A stretch of DNA of 64,000 bases from DYGX01 sp035325905 (GTDB lineage: Bacteria > Chloroflexota > Anaerolineae > Aggregatilineales > Aggregatilineaceae), in NCBI GenBank assembly GCA_035325905.1, contig DAOKYY010000007.1:19683-83682 (forward strand), in the 5' to 3' direction. The notes beneath the pieces are model-generated. The model searched no databases, had not been told where the DNA came from, and was given only the letters and a program-made list of their open reading frames with translations. Position 1 is the stretch's first letter, and each line of letters opens with the position of its first letter. The translations under genes and the position numbers were made by a program. Of the stretch, positions 7,628 through 16,298 are shown piece after piece.

Positions 7628-8590
7628 ATGTCTGTTGCAGATCAAGCGCGACACATCGCCGCGCCTTCCCGCCGCCTGTTCGGCAATCTGACCGTGCAAC
7701 AGAGCCGCACCTTGTGGGGATGGGTGTTTCTATCCCCCTGGGTGATCGGATTTCTGGTTTTCTATTTCGCGCCGATGGTCGCGTCGCTCGTCTTCACGTT
7801 TACCGATTTGCAGCTGACCAAGCCCGATGAAGTCTCTTTCGTGGGGCTGGCGAACTACCGCAGGCTGTTGACCGACCCCTACGTCGGAAAATCGCTGAAG
7901 GTTACGCTGTCCTTCATGCTTCTCGCGGTGCCGATCTCGATCATCGTCCCGCTCGCCCTGGCGACCCTGCTGAACTCCAAGAAGCTGTGGGGCCGGCGGC
8001 TGTTTCGCACTCTGTTCTACATGCCGTATATGGTTCCGATTATCTCCATCACCTATATTTGGAACGGTTTTCTGAATGTCAACTCCGGCTGGCTGAACCG
8101 CTTTATCGAGAATGTGCTGGGGCTGGAAGGGCCGAACTGGCTGTACAGCCCGACCTGGATTTACCCGGCGCTGCTGATGATCGGGATTTGGGGCACGGGC
8201 AACGCTATGCTGACGCTACTGGCGAGTATGCAGACCGTCCCCACCGAGTTGTATGAAGCCGCCAAAGTGGACGGCGCCAATCCGATTACCATTTTCCGGC
8301 ATGTGACACTACCGCTCATTACCCCGATGATTTTGTACAATTTGGTGCTGTCCCTGATTGGGCTGTTCCGATACTTCGACATTCCGTACATTATCTCGCG
8401 CGGAACCGGTGGGCCAAACGATATCACGCTGTTCTACAACATCTACTTCTACCGCCAGGCGTTCACCTATGACCGCATGGGATACGGCGCAACGCTGGCG
8501 TGGCTGCTCTTTGTCATCGCGCTGATCGTCACCGGGTTGGTCTTTGCGAGCGCGCGCCGGTGGGTTTACTACGCTGGGGAGAGGGAATAA
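7628..8590 (+). CDS. Sugar ABC transporter permease (MalF/UgpA type)
   Basis: Inner-membrane permease of 320 residues. After a short cytoplasmic N-terminus, the first membrane segment is WGWVFLSPWVIGFLVFYFAPMVASLVF. Five more hydrophobic segments follow. The EAA loop that contacts the ATPase is seen at ELYEAAKVDGANPITIFRHV. The start at 7628 has GAGGAG nine bases upstream; longer in-frame starts lack one. It forms a pair with the next gene, which begins 5 bases after this stop. No ATP-binding gene is present in the operon, so a shared MsmK/MalK-like ATPase encoded elsewhere is probably used, as is common for CUT1 systems. Confidence 0.93.
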   Translation: MSVADQARHIAAPSRRLFGNLTVQQSRTLWGWVFLSPWVIGFLVFYFAPMVASLVFTFTDLQLTKPDEVSFVGLANYRRLLTDPYVGKSLKVTLSFMLLAVPISIIVPLALATLLNSKKLWGRRLFRTLFYMPYMVPIISITYIWNGFLNVNSGWLNRFIENVLGLEGPNWLYSPTWIYPALLMIGIWGTGNAMLTLLASMQTVPTELYEAAKVDGANPITIFRHVTLPLITPMILYNLVLSLIGLFRYFDIPYIISRGTGGPNDITLFYNIYFYRQAFTYDRMGYGATLAWLLFVIALIVTGLVFASARRWVYYAGERE

Positions 8591-8595
8591 ACGGC

Positions 8596-10179
8596 ATGGC
8601 ATCGGCGACCAAATCTCCCAACCGCAAACTGTGGGGCAGCAAAAAGATCGTCGCTCGCTACCGGAGCCTGGGGCTGGGCGCGCTGCTATTTATGTTCACC
8701 CTCCTGATTCTGATCGCCTATCTCTCGCCGTTCGGCTACATGGCGGTCACTAGCATCAAGACCAAGCTTCAGATCACCGATGAAGCTGTTCTGCCGAAAT
8801 CCGCCGTCATGTACCAGCATGAAGGCGAGCAGATCCCGGAATGGAGCGTGCTCACCGGGACGAAGTACCCGCTGTATCGCGTTACGGATGACAACAACAT
8901 CATCCACGAATGGGCGCTGATCGCGACTTTCGAAGATCGAACCATCTTTCTGGACCCGGCGAAGGCGCGGGAAGGCGTGATTGAATGGACCGGCGAGCCT
9001 GAGACGTTTGCGCCCGCCACCGAGCCTGAAACCTTCTCCTATCTCGGCACGGCGTACAAAGCGGACGGCGTGGTGCGCGGGACGCCGTACCCTGTTTACG
9101 AAGTCCCCATCGATGGCGCTGTGCGGCGCCTGGCGTTGTTCAAGTCGGAAGGCGACACGCACACCTTTCTCGATCCCGCCGCGCCCGAAGCGGGCATTGT
9201 GGAGTGGCAGGGCGACCTGAGCAGCGCGACCGCTCTGGAAAAGGGCCTGACCTACACGCATCGCGGCAAGAAAATCCCGGAGGTCGTTCTGCAACCCGGC
9301 GTGTCCTATCCGCTCTATGAAGTGCCAGCGCCCGACGGCGGCACGCGGCGTTGGGCGATGGTTCAGGAAGGCGTGCCCGGCCAGACGGAGACCTACTTCA
9401 TCGACCCCGAAAACCTCGACGCGGGCATTCTCGCCTGGTCGGAGCAGCCATTCGCGGATCAGCAGCGCCCCACCGCCAACCCGGTGCGGCAGTTCGACCC
9501 TCAGTGGGGCAACTTCAGGACGGCCTGGATCGAGGCCAAATTCTCGCGGTTGGTGTTCAACACCCTGATGATCGCCATTTTCGGCATGATCGGCACGGTA
9601 ATCTCGTGTACGCTCGTGGCCTACGCGTTCACACGCTTTCCGATCCCCTTCAAGGGCGCGCTGTTCATGATCCTGCTCTCGACCATCATTCTGCCGAAGC
9701 AGGTTACGCTGGTGCCTACCTATTTCGTATTCTCGCAGGTGCTGGGCTGGACGGGCACCTGGCTGCCGCTGATCGTGCCGCACTTCTTCGCGAACGCGTA
9801 CAATGTGCTGCTGCTGCGCCAATACTTCAGCACGCTGCCGATCGAGCTGGACGAAGCGGCCATGATCGACGGCGCGGGGCCGTTCCGCATCCTGATCTCG
9901 GTGATCATCCCGCAGGCGTGGCCGGCCATCGTGGCCGTCAGCCTGTTCCACTTTGTCTTCGCCTGGAACGACTACTTCGAGCCGCTGATCTACACGCTCA
10001 GCAAGCCGGAGATCGCGCCGCTGTCGGTCGGCATCCAGATCTTCAACTTCGTGTACGACCAGCAGCCGCACCTGATCCAGGCGACCGCGCTGATGGGCCT
10101 CGTGATCCCGGTCGTGCTGTTCTTCCTGGCGCAGCGTGTGTTCATGCGCGGCGTGATCATGACCGGGGTGGACAAGTAA
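8596..10179 (+). CDS. Sugar ABC transporter permease (MalG type) with a large three-repeat insert
   Basis: Second CUT1 permease, 527 residues, where about 280 is usual. The first membrane segment is GALLFMFTLLILIAYLSPFGYMAV (residues 28-51). The other five lie after residue 318, with the EAA motif at ELDEAAMIDGAGPFRILISV (417-436). Between them, roughly residues 60-300, is an insert facing outside. It contains three similar units of about 60-70 residues (about 72-132, 148-206, 220-282). Each has a YP(L/V)Y(R/E)V strand, then a F(L/I)DP turn, then a GI(V/L)(E/A)W strand. The insert may help capture substrate or dock the binding protein. GGGAGAGGG overlapping the previous stop supplies the ribosome site. 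Confidence 0.9.
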   Translation: MASATKSPNRKLWGSKKIVARYRSLGLGALLFMFTLLILIAYLSPFGYMAVTSIKTKLQITDEAVLPKSAVMYQHEGEQIPEWSVLTGTKYPLYRVTDDNNIIHEWALIATFEDRTIFLDPAKAREGVIEWTGEPETFAPATEPETFSYLGTAYKADGVVRGTPYPVYEVPIDGAVRRLALFKSEGDTHTFLDPAAPEAGIVEWQGDLSSATALEKGLTYTHRGKKIPEVVLQPGVSYPLYEVPAPDGGTRRWAMVQEGVPGQTETYFIDPENLDAGILAWSEQPFADQQRPTANPVRQFDPQWGNFRTAWIEAKFSRLVFNTLMIAIFGMIGTVISCTLVAYAFTRFPIPFKGALFMILLSTIILPKQVTLVPTYFVFSQVLGWTGTWLPLIVPHFFANAYNVLLLRQYFSTLPIELDEAAMIDGAGPFRILISVIIPQAWPAIVAVSLFHFVFAWNDYFEPLIYTLSKPEIAPLSVGIQIFNFVYDQQPHLIQATALMGLVIPVVLFFLAQRVFMRGVIMTGVDK

Positions 10180-10183
10180 GCTC

Positions 10184-10202
10184 GGTCGCTCGCAGCGCGA
10201 CC
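10184..10202 (+). repeat. Small stem-loop between permease and EEP gene
   Basis: GGTCGC (10184-10189) pairs with GCGACC (10197-10202) five bases after the permease stop. There is no T-run. It could be a processing or partial-termination site separating transport from enzyme genes. Confidence 0.35.
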
Positions 10203-10251
10203 GCCAGCTTGAGGCGCCTGGTCGCGGCTATAGGTAAGTCAGGAGGCGCGT

Positions 10252-11328
10252 ATGCCATCCTATCGTGACTTGCAGGCGGAGACGGTCGAAGGACGGCGCG
10301 TTCTGGAGCGCCTGCTCGTGCTGCGCGAGCAGCTTAGCCGGGACATCCCGGCGCGCACCTTTGAGCAGACGCTGCTGCTGGCGACGTGGAACATCCGCGA
10401 GTTCGACGCCCCGGCCTACGGCGAGCGCCTCGAAGAAGCCTACTACTACATCGCTGAGATCATCGCCCGGTTCGACCTGGTGGCGATCCAGGAGGTGCGC
10501 CGCGACCTGAAGGCATTAGATCGCGTGTGTGACCTGCTGGGACCGAACTGGGCGCACATCGTGACCGACGTGACCGAGGGGCAGCGTGGCAACGACGAGC
10601 GCATGGCGTTTCTGTACGACACGCGCAAAGTGCAGTTCGGCGGGCTGGCCGGGCAGCTTGTTCTGCCGCCGCTGGAGGTGAAAGGCCCGGATGGCAAGAC
10701 CGCCTACGTGCCGGTGTCGCAGCTCGCGCGCACGCCGTTCTTCGGCGGGTTTGTCTCCGGCTGGACGCGCTTCATCCTGGCGACCGTGCATATCCTGTAC
10801 GGCGCCGACGCCAGCAACAACCCGGAGCGTCTGAACGAAATCCGCCAGATCGCGCACTACCTGCGCAACCGGACGCTCGACGAGAAGAACTGGGCGCGCA
10901 ACCTGTTGCTGCTCGGTGACTTTAACATCTGCGCGCCCGAAGACCAGACCATGCGCGCGCTCAAAGAGGAGGGGTTTTACATCCCGCCGGAGCTTGAAAA
11001 GCTGCCTTCGAACGCGCCGCGCACCAAGCACTACGATCAGATCGCCTTCCGCGTGCGGCAAGGCAGCCTGGACAAGACCGGCCGGGCGGGCGTGTTCAAT
11101 TACTACGAGAGCGTTTTTCGCCTCGACGACGAGCAGCTTTACGTCCCGTACATGGGCGACGCCTATCACTTTTCCAACGGCAATCAGCCGCGCAAGGACA
11201 AAACGGCCTATTACCGGGACTACTGGCGCACGCACCAGATGTCCGACCATCTGCCGATGTGGGTCGAGCTTCAGATCGACTATTCCGACCAGTACCTGCG
11301 CGATAAGCTGAGCGGCGCTCAGCCCTGA
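10252..11328 (+). CDS. Endonuclease/exonuclease/phosphatase-fold protein
   Basis: Protein of 358 residues with the EEP (DNase I/sphingomyelinase/inositol phosphatase) fold and a full set of catalytic motifs: N47 in LLLATWNIREFD, E81 in LVAIQEVRRDL, H180 in ILATVHILYG, D223 and N225 in LLLLGDFNI, and D332-H333 in MSDHLPMWVEL. It has no signal peptide and should act in the cytoplasm as a metal-dependent phosphoesterase. An AGGAGG lies just upstream of the ATG. Its place between sugar permeases and glycosidases is unusual. The substrate could be a sugar phosphate, nucleic acid or phospholipid head group, and nothing in the sequence decides this. Confidence 0.85.
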   Translation: MPSYRDLQAETVEGRRVLERLLVLREQLSRDIPARTFEQTLLLATWNIREFDAPAYGERLEEAYYYIAEIIARFDLVAIQEVRRDLKALDRVCDLLGPNWAHIVTDVTEGQRGNDERMAFLYDTRKVQFGGLAGQLVLPPLEVKGPDGKTAYVPVSQLARTPFFGGFVSGWTRFILATVHILYGADASNNPERLNEIRQIAHYLRNRTLDEKNWARNLLLLGDFNICAPEDQTMRALKEEGFYIPPELEKLPSNAPRTKHYDQIAFRVRQGSLDKTGRAGVFNYYESVFRLDDEQLYVPYMGDAYHFSNGNQPRKDKTAYYRDYWRTHQMSDHLPMWVELQIDYSDQYLRDKLSGAQP

Positions 11329-11361
11329 TCGCGGCAATCGCGCCGCGCACCCGATTCGACG

Positions 11362-12549
11362 ATGCGCCCGTCCCTCTCGCTTTTTGAGGAAGCCAGGCAG
11401 GCGGCGCTGGAAGTGCTGCGCCACAACGCGCGCGGGCCGTATCACGGCCTGCCGCGCACCGCCGCCTGGGGCTATCCCGAAGCCTACACGCGCGACCTGA
11501 TGATCTCGGCGCCGGGCTTGTTGATTAGCGGCGATCCGGACCTGCGCGACGCGCTGCGCCGCACGCTGGTCGCCCTGGCCCAAAACCAATCCCCGCATGG
11601 GCAGGTCCCCGGCCTGGCGCATAACCCCGCTGACCTCGGCTCGACCGACACCACCCCGCTGTTTCTGATCGGGCTGGCGTGGTACCGCGCGGCTGCCGGA
11701 GAGCCAGACTTCCTGCGCGACGCGGCGGAGCGGGCGCTGGTCTGGATGCGCTATCAAAGCCCGGACGATCGCGGCCTGGTGCAGCAGCAGCCGACGACCG
11801 ACTGGCGCGACGAGCAGTGGGTGCTCGGCTACGGCCTGTACGTCAACACGCTGGTCTACATCTACTCGCGGCTGTACGGGCTGCACGACCAGGCGGACGC
11901 GCTGCGCTGGCGGATCAACCGCCCGGTGATCACCAGCGGGGCAAAGCCGCCGCATGTCCTCGAAGGGCTGGCGGTCCCCGGCCAGCCGTACTACGCGCTG
12001 TGGTCGTTCAAGGTGCATTCCAGCCTGCGCTTTGACCTGCTGGGCAACAGCCTCGCCATTCTGTCCGGCGTGGCGTCGCCTGGTCGCGCTCGCCGCCTGA
12101 TCGCCTGGATCGAGGCGGAGTGCAGACGGTTGCGCGAGAGCGGGCAACTGTCCGGCGACCTGCCGCCTTGCCTGTTTCCGTACATCCGGCCGGGCGACCC
12201 GGACTGGCACCCGCGCTACGAGCGATTCAACCAGCCGGGGGAATACCACAACGGCGGCATCTGGCCGTTTATCACCGCGCTCTACATCGCGGCGCTGGTC
12301 GCGGCGGGGCGCACCCGGCTGGCTGAGCGCAAGCTGCGCGCGCTGACCGAAGCCGTCCGCCTGACACGCGCGGCGGACGCGCCGTTTGGGTTCAACGAGT
12401 GGCTGCGCGCCCAGGACGGCCGCCCGATGGGGCAGGACTGGCAGCTCTGGTCGGCGGCGCTGTATCTCTACGCCGCGACCGCCGTTGAGGGGCGGCAAAC
12501 GCCGTTCTTTGACGAGGTGCGGCGCGTGGGTGCGGGCGGCTCCACGTGA
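11362..12549 (+). CDS. Alpha/alpha-barrel glycoside hydrolase, GH100/amylo-1,6-glucosidase-like
   Basis: Protein of 395 residues, without signal peptide, resembling the (alpha/alpha)6-barrel glycosidases such as neutral invertase (GH100) and the glycogen-debranching glucosidase domain. Supporting stretches are PEAYTRDLMIS (D45), LGSTDTTPLFLIGLAWYRAA, TTDWRDEQWV (D147 to E151), and EYHNGGIWPFITALYIAA (294-311), close to the HNGGSWP motif of neutral invertases. These hold candidate acid/base residues. It would cleave imported oligosaccharides in the cytoplasm. It follows the EEP gene by 33 bp and precedes a secreted GH8 enzyme by 41 bp. The exact family and substrate are uncertain. Confidence 0.75.
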   Translation: MRPSLSLFEEARQAALEVLRHNARGPYHGLPRTAAWGYPEAYTRDLMISAPGLLISGDPDLRDALRRTLVALAQNQSPHGQVPGLAHNPADLGSTDTTPLFLIGLAWYRAAAGEPDFLRDAAERALVWMRYQSPDDRGLVQQQPTTDWRDEQWVLGYGLYVNTLVYIYSRLYGLHDQADALRWRINRPVITSGAKPPHVLEGLAVPGQPYYALWSFKVHSSLRFDLLGNSLAILSGVASPGRARRLIAWIEAECRRLRESGQLSGDLPPCLFPYIRPGDPDWHPRYERFNQPGEYHNGGIWPFITALYIAALVAAGRTRLAERKLRALTEAVRLTRAADAPFGFNEWLRAQDGRPMGQDWQLWSAALYLYAATAVEGRQTPFFDEVRRVGAGGST

Positions 12550-12590
12550 ACGGATTGCATACGAAAAAGCTGATTTGAGGGAGCGGACTG

Positions 12591-14498
12591 ATGACCTTGC
12601 TTGCACGTATTTTTCTGGCGACTGTTCTGCTCGCGGCGTTCGCTGGTCCGCTGCACGCCCAGAGGGGTGAGCCGCTGGCGCCTGAGGGTGTGGCGGGCGA
12701 AACCGTCTACATCCCCTTTCCGGTGCCGATCGCGCTCGACGGCGACCTGACGGACTGGGCCGGAGTCCCGCTCCACACCGTGGACTGGGGTCCGAACCCG
12801 TCCAGCGTGCCAGAGGAGAACGGCTCGTTCACTTTCGGCCTGGCGTCGGATGGCGCGCAGCTTTACATCGCCATGACCATGCCCGACAAGACGATCATCG
12901 CCGGGCAGCACGGGCGGGACTTCTGGAACGAGGACTCATTAGAGTTCTTTGTGAATCTCACCGGCGATTTCTGGGCGCGCGGCTACGCCGATGGCATCCA
13001 CCAGGTCAACATCAATGCCGCCGATATCGGCAACGCGGACCCAGCGGCGATCACAGTGACCGGCGTGCGCGCCAGCGCGCTGCCGGTGCGCGCGTTCGTC
13101 TTCGCGACAGAAGACGGCTGGGGGTTCGAGGCGGCTGTCCCGCTCGGAGACTGGATCACCCCCGCGCACGGCGCGGAGATCGGCTTCCAGGCCCAGGCCA
13201 ACGGCGCGTCTGTCCGCGACCGCAACGTGCAGTTAAGCTGGTCGAAAGCCGATACTGCCAACGGCTCGTGGCAGAACCCCAGCCTGTTCGGGCGGGCGCT
13301 GTTCTTCGAGATTGGGCAGGCGGACATCCCGCAGCCCTCGCAGCCACCTGAAGTCGAGTCGCTGGTCGATTGGACGGCGATCGACTGGCACGCGCTGGTC
13401 GCCGCGACGTGGGAGGGTTACAAGGCCAGCTACATTTTCTGCGGCGAGAACTGCGGCGGCAACTTGGGGCTGGTGTTCGACCCGAACATAGGCTACCAGG
13501 CCGTTAGCGAGGGGGTCGGCTATGGGCTGCTGATGGCCGTAATGATGGACGACCAGGCCACCTTCGACACGATCTACGGCGCGGCCCACGCCATCCTGCT
13601 GGACGAGGCGACCGGGCTGTTCCACTGGCGCGCTGACAACCAGGGCCAGATCACCGGGCGCAGCTCCGCGACCGACGCCGAGCTGGATACCGCCGCCGCG
13701 CTGATCTTCGCGCAGGCGCGGGTCGATCAGGGTGAGTGGGTCCAGCACGCCGAACGTCCCTACAGTGAGCGCGCCCAGGCGCTGCTCGATTCGATCTACC
13801 GCTTCGAAGTGGTGGATGGCAAGTTCCTGACGCCGGGCGACGCCTGGGGCGGGGGCGGGCAGGCGATCATCAACCTCTCGTACTTCGCGCCCGCCTGGTT
13901 CCGCATCTTCGACGCGTTCGAGGGCGGCGGCCGCTGGTACCCGCTGATCCGCCAGGGCTACCGCTCGCTGTACGCCGTGCCGAACGGCAACCGCCTGGGG
14001 CTGGCGCCGGACTGGTCGACCGCAACGGGCAAGCCGGCCTTCGACTTCTGCGACGCCGAGGGCCGCCCGCGTGACGCCTGCAAGTACGAGATGACGTATG
14101 ATGCGATCCGCGTGCCGTGGCGGATCGGCCTCGACTGCCTGTGGTTCGAAGAAGCGCGCGCCTGCGAGTGGTCGCGCCGCAGCGCCGCCTTCCTGACGGG
14201 CATCACAGACCCGAACGCCTTCGCGGTCATGTACGACATGGACGGCAACCCGGTGGTCGGGTATCAGAACGAGCTGATGGCCGGGATGTGGATCGTCGCG
14301 GCGCTGGCCGCAGGCGATACGGACCTACAACTCAAACTGGGCGACCTGCTACACAGCTACTCCGCGAACGCGCTGGACGGGGGCTACTGGGGCGGCTCGT
14401 CGCAATACTACTTCAACCAGAGCCTGGCGTGGTTCGGCGCGTCGCTGCTATCCGGGGATTTCCGCAACCTGCACGCGCCAAGCCTGGGGGAAGAGTAG
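12591..14498 (+). CDS. Secreted glycanase: CBM9-like domain plus GH8 catalytic domain
   Basis: Exported endo-glycanase of 635 residues. The signal peptide is MTLLARIFLATVLLAAFAGPLHAQ. Residues about 40-245 form a CBM9-like carbohydrate-binding module (IALDGDLTDWAGV, SLEFFVNLTG, GWGFEAAVPLGDW). Residues about 260-625 are a GH8 domain: the catalytic acid is E307 in AVSEGVGYGLLMAV, the conserved Asp is D362 in SATDAELDTAAAL, and the candidate base is D504 in MTYDAIRVPWR. GH8 members cut beta-1,4-glucan, xylan, chitosan or mixed-linkage glucan. It probably releases oligosaccharides outside the cell for the importer encoded upstream. A weak GGGAGCGG precedes the ATG. Confidence 0.92.
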   Translation: MTLLARIFLATVLLAAFAGPLHAQRGEPLAPEGVAGETVYIPFPVPIALDGDLTDWAGVPLHTVDWGPNPSSVPEENGSFTFGLASDGAQLYIAMTMPDKTIIAGQHGRDFWNEDSLEFFVNLTGDFWARGYADGIHQVNINAADIGNADPAAITVTGVRASALPVRAFVFATEDGWGFEAAVPLGDWITPAHGAEIGFQAQANGASVRDRNVQLSWSKADTANGSWQNPSLFGRALFFEIGQADIPQPSQPPEVESLVDWTAIDWHALVAATWEGYKASYIFCGENCGGNLGLVFDPNIGYQAVSEGVGYGLLMAVMMDDQATFDTIYGAAHAILLDEATGLFHWRADNQGQITGRSSATDAELDTAAALIFAQARVDQGEWVQHAERPYSERAQALLDSIYRFEVVDGKFLTPGDAWGGGGQAIINLSYFAPAWFRIFDAFEGGGRWYPLIRQGYRSLYAVPNGNRLGLAPDWSTATGKPAFDFCDAEGRPRDACKYEMTYDAIRVPWRIGLDCLWFEEARACEWSRRSAAFLTGITDPNAFAVMYDMDGNPVVGYQNELMAGMWIVAALAAGDTDLQLKLGDLLHSYSANALDGGYWGGSSQYYFNQSLAWFGASLLSGDFRNLHAPSLGEE

Positions 14499-14499
14499 C

Positions 14500-14527
14500 G
14501 CCGGGATGGCTTCTGAGCGGTCCCGGC
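14500..14527 (+). terminator. Stem-loop after the GH8 gene
   Basis: GCCGGGA (14500-14506) pairs with TCCCGGC (14521-14527) directly after the GH8 stop codon. No T-run follows. It is the likely 3' end of the glycan operon. Confidence 0.5.
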
Positions 14528-14573
14528 GTGGACAAGCCCTGTGACTCGTGCGCTCGCTAAATCGGTAAACAGA

Positions 14574-14598
14574 CAGGCCGCTCGCGCCGGGCGGCCTG
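14574..14598. terminator. Stem-loop between convergent genes
   Basis: CAGGCCG (14574-14580) pairs with CGGCCTG (14592-14598). It lies between the convergent GH8 and META-domain genes, where a bidirectional transcription stop would be expected. Confidence 0.45.
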
Positions 14599-14646
14599 CT
14601 CTCCTCTGTGCGGTTGCTCATGGAGCGCACCGGGCTGATCGCGCGG

Positions 14647-15510
14647 CTATGCGCCAGAGCACGCCTCGGCCAACAGGGTTGGGATCGACGAGTCGGTTGG
14701 CACCTGCGTCAGGTCGGCGCTATAGAGGTGCCAGGCGTCGTCCGGCGGATTTTCCGGCTGTTGCACGTTCGACCGGCGCGTGACGAAGCAGCCAGCGTAC
14801 ATTAACTGCTCGCCGTCGAAGTGCTGCGCGATCAGCACGGTTGGGATTTCCGCGTAGATGCTCCCCGCCGCGCCGCCGTAGCGTGCCGGTGGCTGTACGA
14901 TCACCTGAACGCTCGCGGTGTCAGCAAAGCCGCTCGCAAACACATCATAAGGATCAGGAGGGGTCTCCCAGTATCCATACGCGCGCTCGTATTCCTGGCG
15001 GGCGATGGCGTTGTAGTAGGACGCCAGCAGGCCGACCGGGTTGGTGCGGTCCTCGAACGGCTCGACCGGCGGCGCAGGCTGGCCGGTAGGGGTGAAGATC
15101 AGCCGCTGCCCGCTGCCATAGTGGATGATCAGTTGATCGTCCAGCCGCTCGAAGCCATAGGCGGTGCGCAGCGCGCTGAGGTATACTTGTTCCTGCTGGC
15201 CCACTGCGGCGTTGGCGCAGGCCATTAGCGTGCTGACGATCCCGCTGATGGTGAGCATGTTGCCCTGAACTGTGTACTCTCCGCCGAAGCTGTTACAGCC
15301 GCCGTTTCCGCCGAGCCGGTCCGCGCTTTCGAACGACAGCGTCACGGCGCTGCCTGCGGCCACTGGCGTTTCGGCGCCCGGCGTGCCGTAGGATGCCAGT
15401 TGCCACTGCGTCCCGGCCAGATTGCTTGCCGGATCGGACTGCGCCATTGCGCCGGGAACCAGGACCAGCAGCAGACCAAGCGCGGCCAAAATCGCGATTG
15501 CTGTTTTCAT
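14647..15510 (-). CDS. Exported META-domain protein
   Basis: Envelope protein of 287 residues with signal peptide MKTAIAILAALGLLLVLVPGAMAQ. Residues about 30-135 form a META/HslJ domain: LAGTQWQLASYG, then DRLGGNGGCNSFGGEYTV, then STLMACANAAVGQQEQVYLSAL, which is the usual GCN-to-MAC pattern with two conserved cysteines. The C-terminal half (about 145-287) begins with a stretch FEDRTNPVGLLASYYNAIARQEYERAYGYW that resembles the helical start of NTF2-like domains in secreted proteins. META proteins are linked to envelope stress and secretion, but their biochemical role is unsettled. A TATAAT on the minus strand (15580-15575) is a possible -10. Confidence 0.8.
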   Translation of the reverse strand: MKTAIAILAALGLLLVLVPGAMAQSDPASNLAGTQWQLASYGTPGAETPVAAGSAVTLSFESADRLGGNGGCNSFGGEYTVQGNMLTISGIVSTLMACANAAVGQQEQVYLSALRTAYGFERLDDQLIIHYGSGQRLIFTPTGQPAPPVEPFEDRTNPVGLLASYYNAIARQEYERAYGYWETPPDPYDVFASGFADTASVQVIVQPPARYGGAAGSIYAEIPTVLIAQHFDGEQLMYAGCFVTRRSNVQQPENPPDDAWHLYSADLTQVPTDSSIPTLLAEACSGA

Positions 15511-15845
15511 CGTGCCCTCCTATGAGTTGGCAGGCAGAGGACGCCTGCGCCGGCCAGACGAAGCGCCCCTTCTGATTATAGTACGCTAGCAAGCTGGCGC
15601 GGGGATGTGACCGCACAGGTGGCTTATTTGTGGAGGGGTCGCTTGACCCATTTTGAGCCGCCGCGAATTGCCCGCAGCCGCCAGCGCAGCCTTACGTGGA
15701 GCCAGCCGTGCGGGGGGTTTTACAGAATGGTAACGCGATGTCTCAAATCCATAACAGCTTTTCGTGGCAATCCCTACCTCAGAGATTCTAGACTCCGGGG
15801 AAAGTGCCTGTGGGTCTGTTTGGATCGCAATATGGAGGTGTGTTG
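15511..15845. other. Divergent intergenic region, META gene / CBS-mrp operon
   Basis: This 335-bp stretch separates two divergent genes. On the minus side TATAAT (15580-15575) is a likely -10 for the META gene without a good -35. On the plus side TGGCAA and TAGACT, 18 bp apart near 15773-15802, form only a weak promoter candidate for the CBS-mrp operon. I see no convincing gene, repeat or terminator here. Confidence 0.4.
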
Positions 15846-16295
15846 GTGAGGGCGCAGGATGTGATGTCTGCACCGGCGATTGCGGTGCGGCCAGACACGA
15901 CGCTGAAGGAGATTGTGCAGCTTCTGAGCGCGCGGCAGATCAGCAGCGTCCCGGTGGTGGACGATGACGCGCGGGTTCTTGGGATTATCGGCTGGAGCGA
16001 GCTGTTTCCGGGGACGCGCTTCATCAAGGCGCCGGACGTGCGGGCGCCGGTGTTATTTAAGCGCGTGGTCGATGTGAACAATTTGACCGGCAGCTATAAG
16101 CAGGCGGCGGAGCTAACGGCGAAGGATATGATGTCTCCTCTTTCCGTGTGCGGCGATCTCGATGACCGCGTGGAGACGCTGGTGAAGATTATGGTCGAAG
16201 AGGAGTTGCACATGATCCCGATTTTACGCGAAGATCGACTTGTTGGGGTCGTCACCCGGAGCGATTTCATCCGGTATCTCGCGGAAGAGCTTTAA
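15846..16295 (+). CDS. Two-CBS-domain protein heading the mrp operon
   Basis: Small cytoplasmic regulatory protein made of a tandem CBS pair (Bateman module), 149 residues from the GTG at 15846. CBS1 starts AQDVMSAPAIAVRPDTTLKEIV and includes ISSVPVVDDDARVLGIIGWSEL. CBS2 starts AKDMMSPLSVCGDLDDRVETLV and ends HMIPILREDRLVGVVTRSDFIRYL. Such pairs bind adenine nucleotides or sense ionic strength. GGAGG at 15834-15838 lies 7 bases before this GTG; an upstream GTG at 15804 would add 14 residues and is less supported. The stop is followed after 3 bases by mrpA, so the protein probably modulates or reports on the antiporter. Confidence 0.85.
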   Translation: MRAQDVMSAPAIAVRPDTTLKEIVQLLSARQISSVPVVDDDARVLGIIGWSELFPGTRFIKAPDVRAPVLFKRVVDVNNLTGSYKQAAELTAKDMMSPLSVCGDLDDRVETLVKIMVEEELHMIPILREDRLVGVVTRSDFIRYLAEEL

Positions 16296-16298
16296 TCG

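Noticed and set aside
10516..12606. 696-codon open frame antisense to the EEP and glycosidase genes
   Set aside because: It spans two well-supported sense genes and has low-complexity Arg/Val/Gln composition without recognisable motifs.
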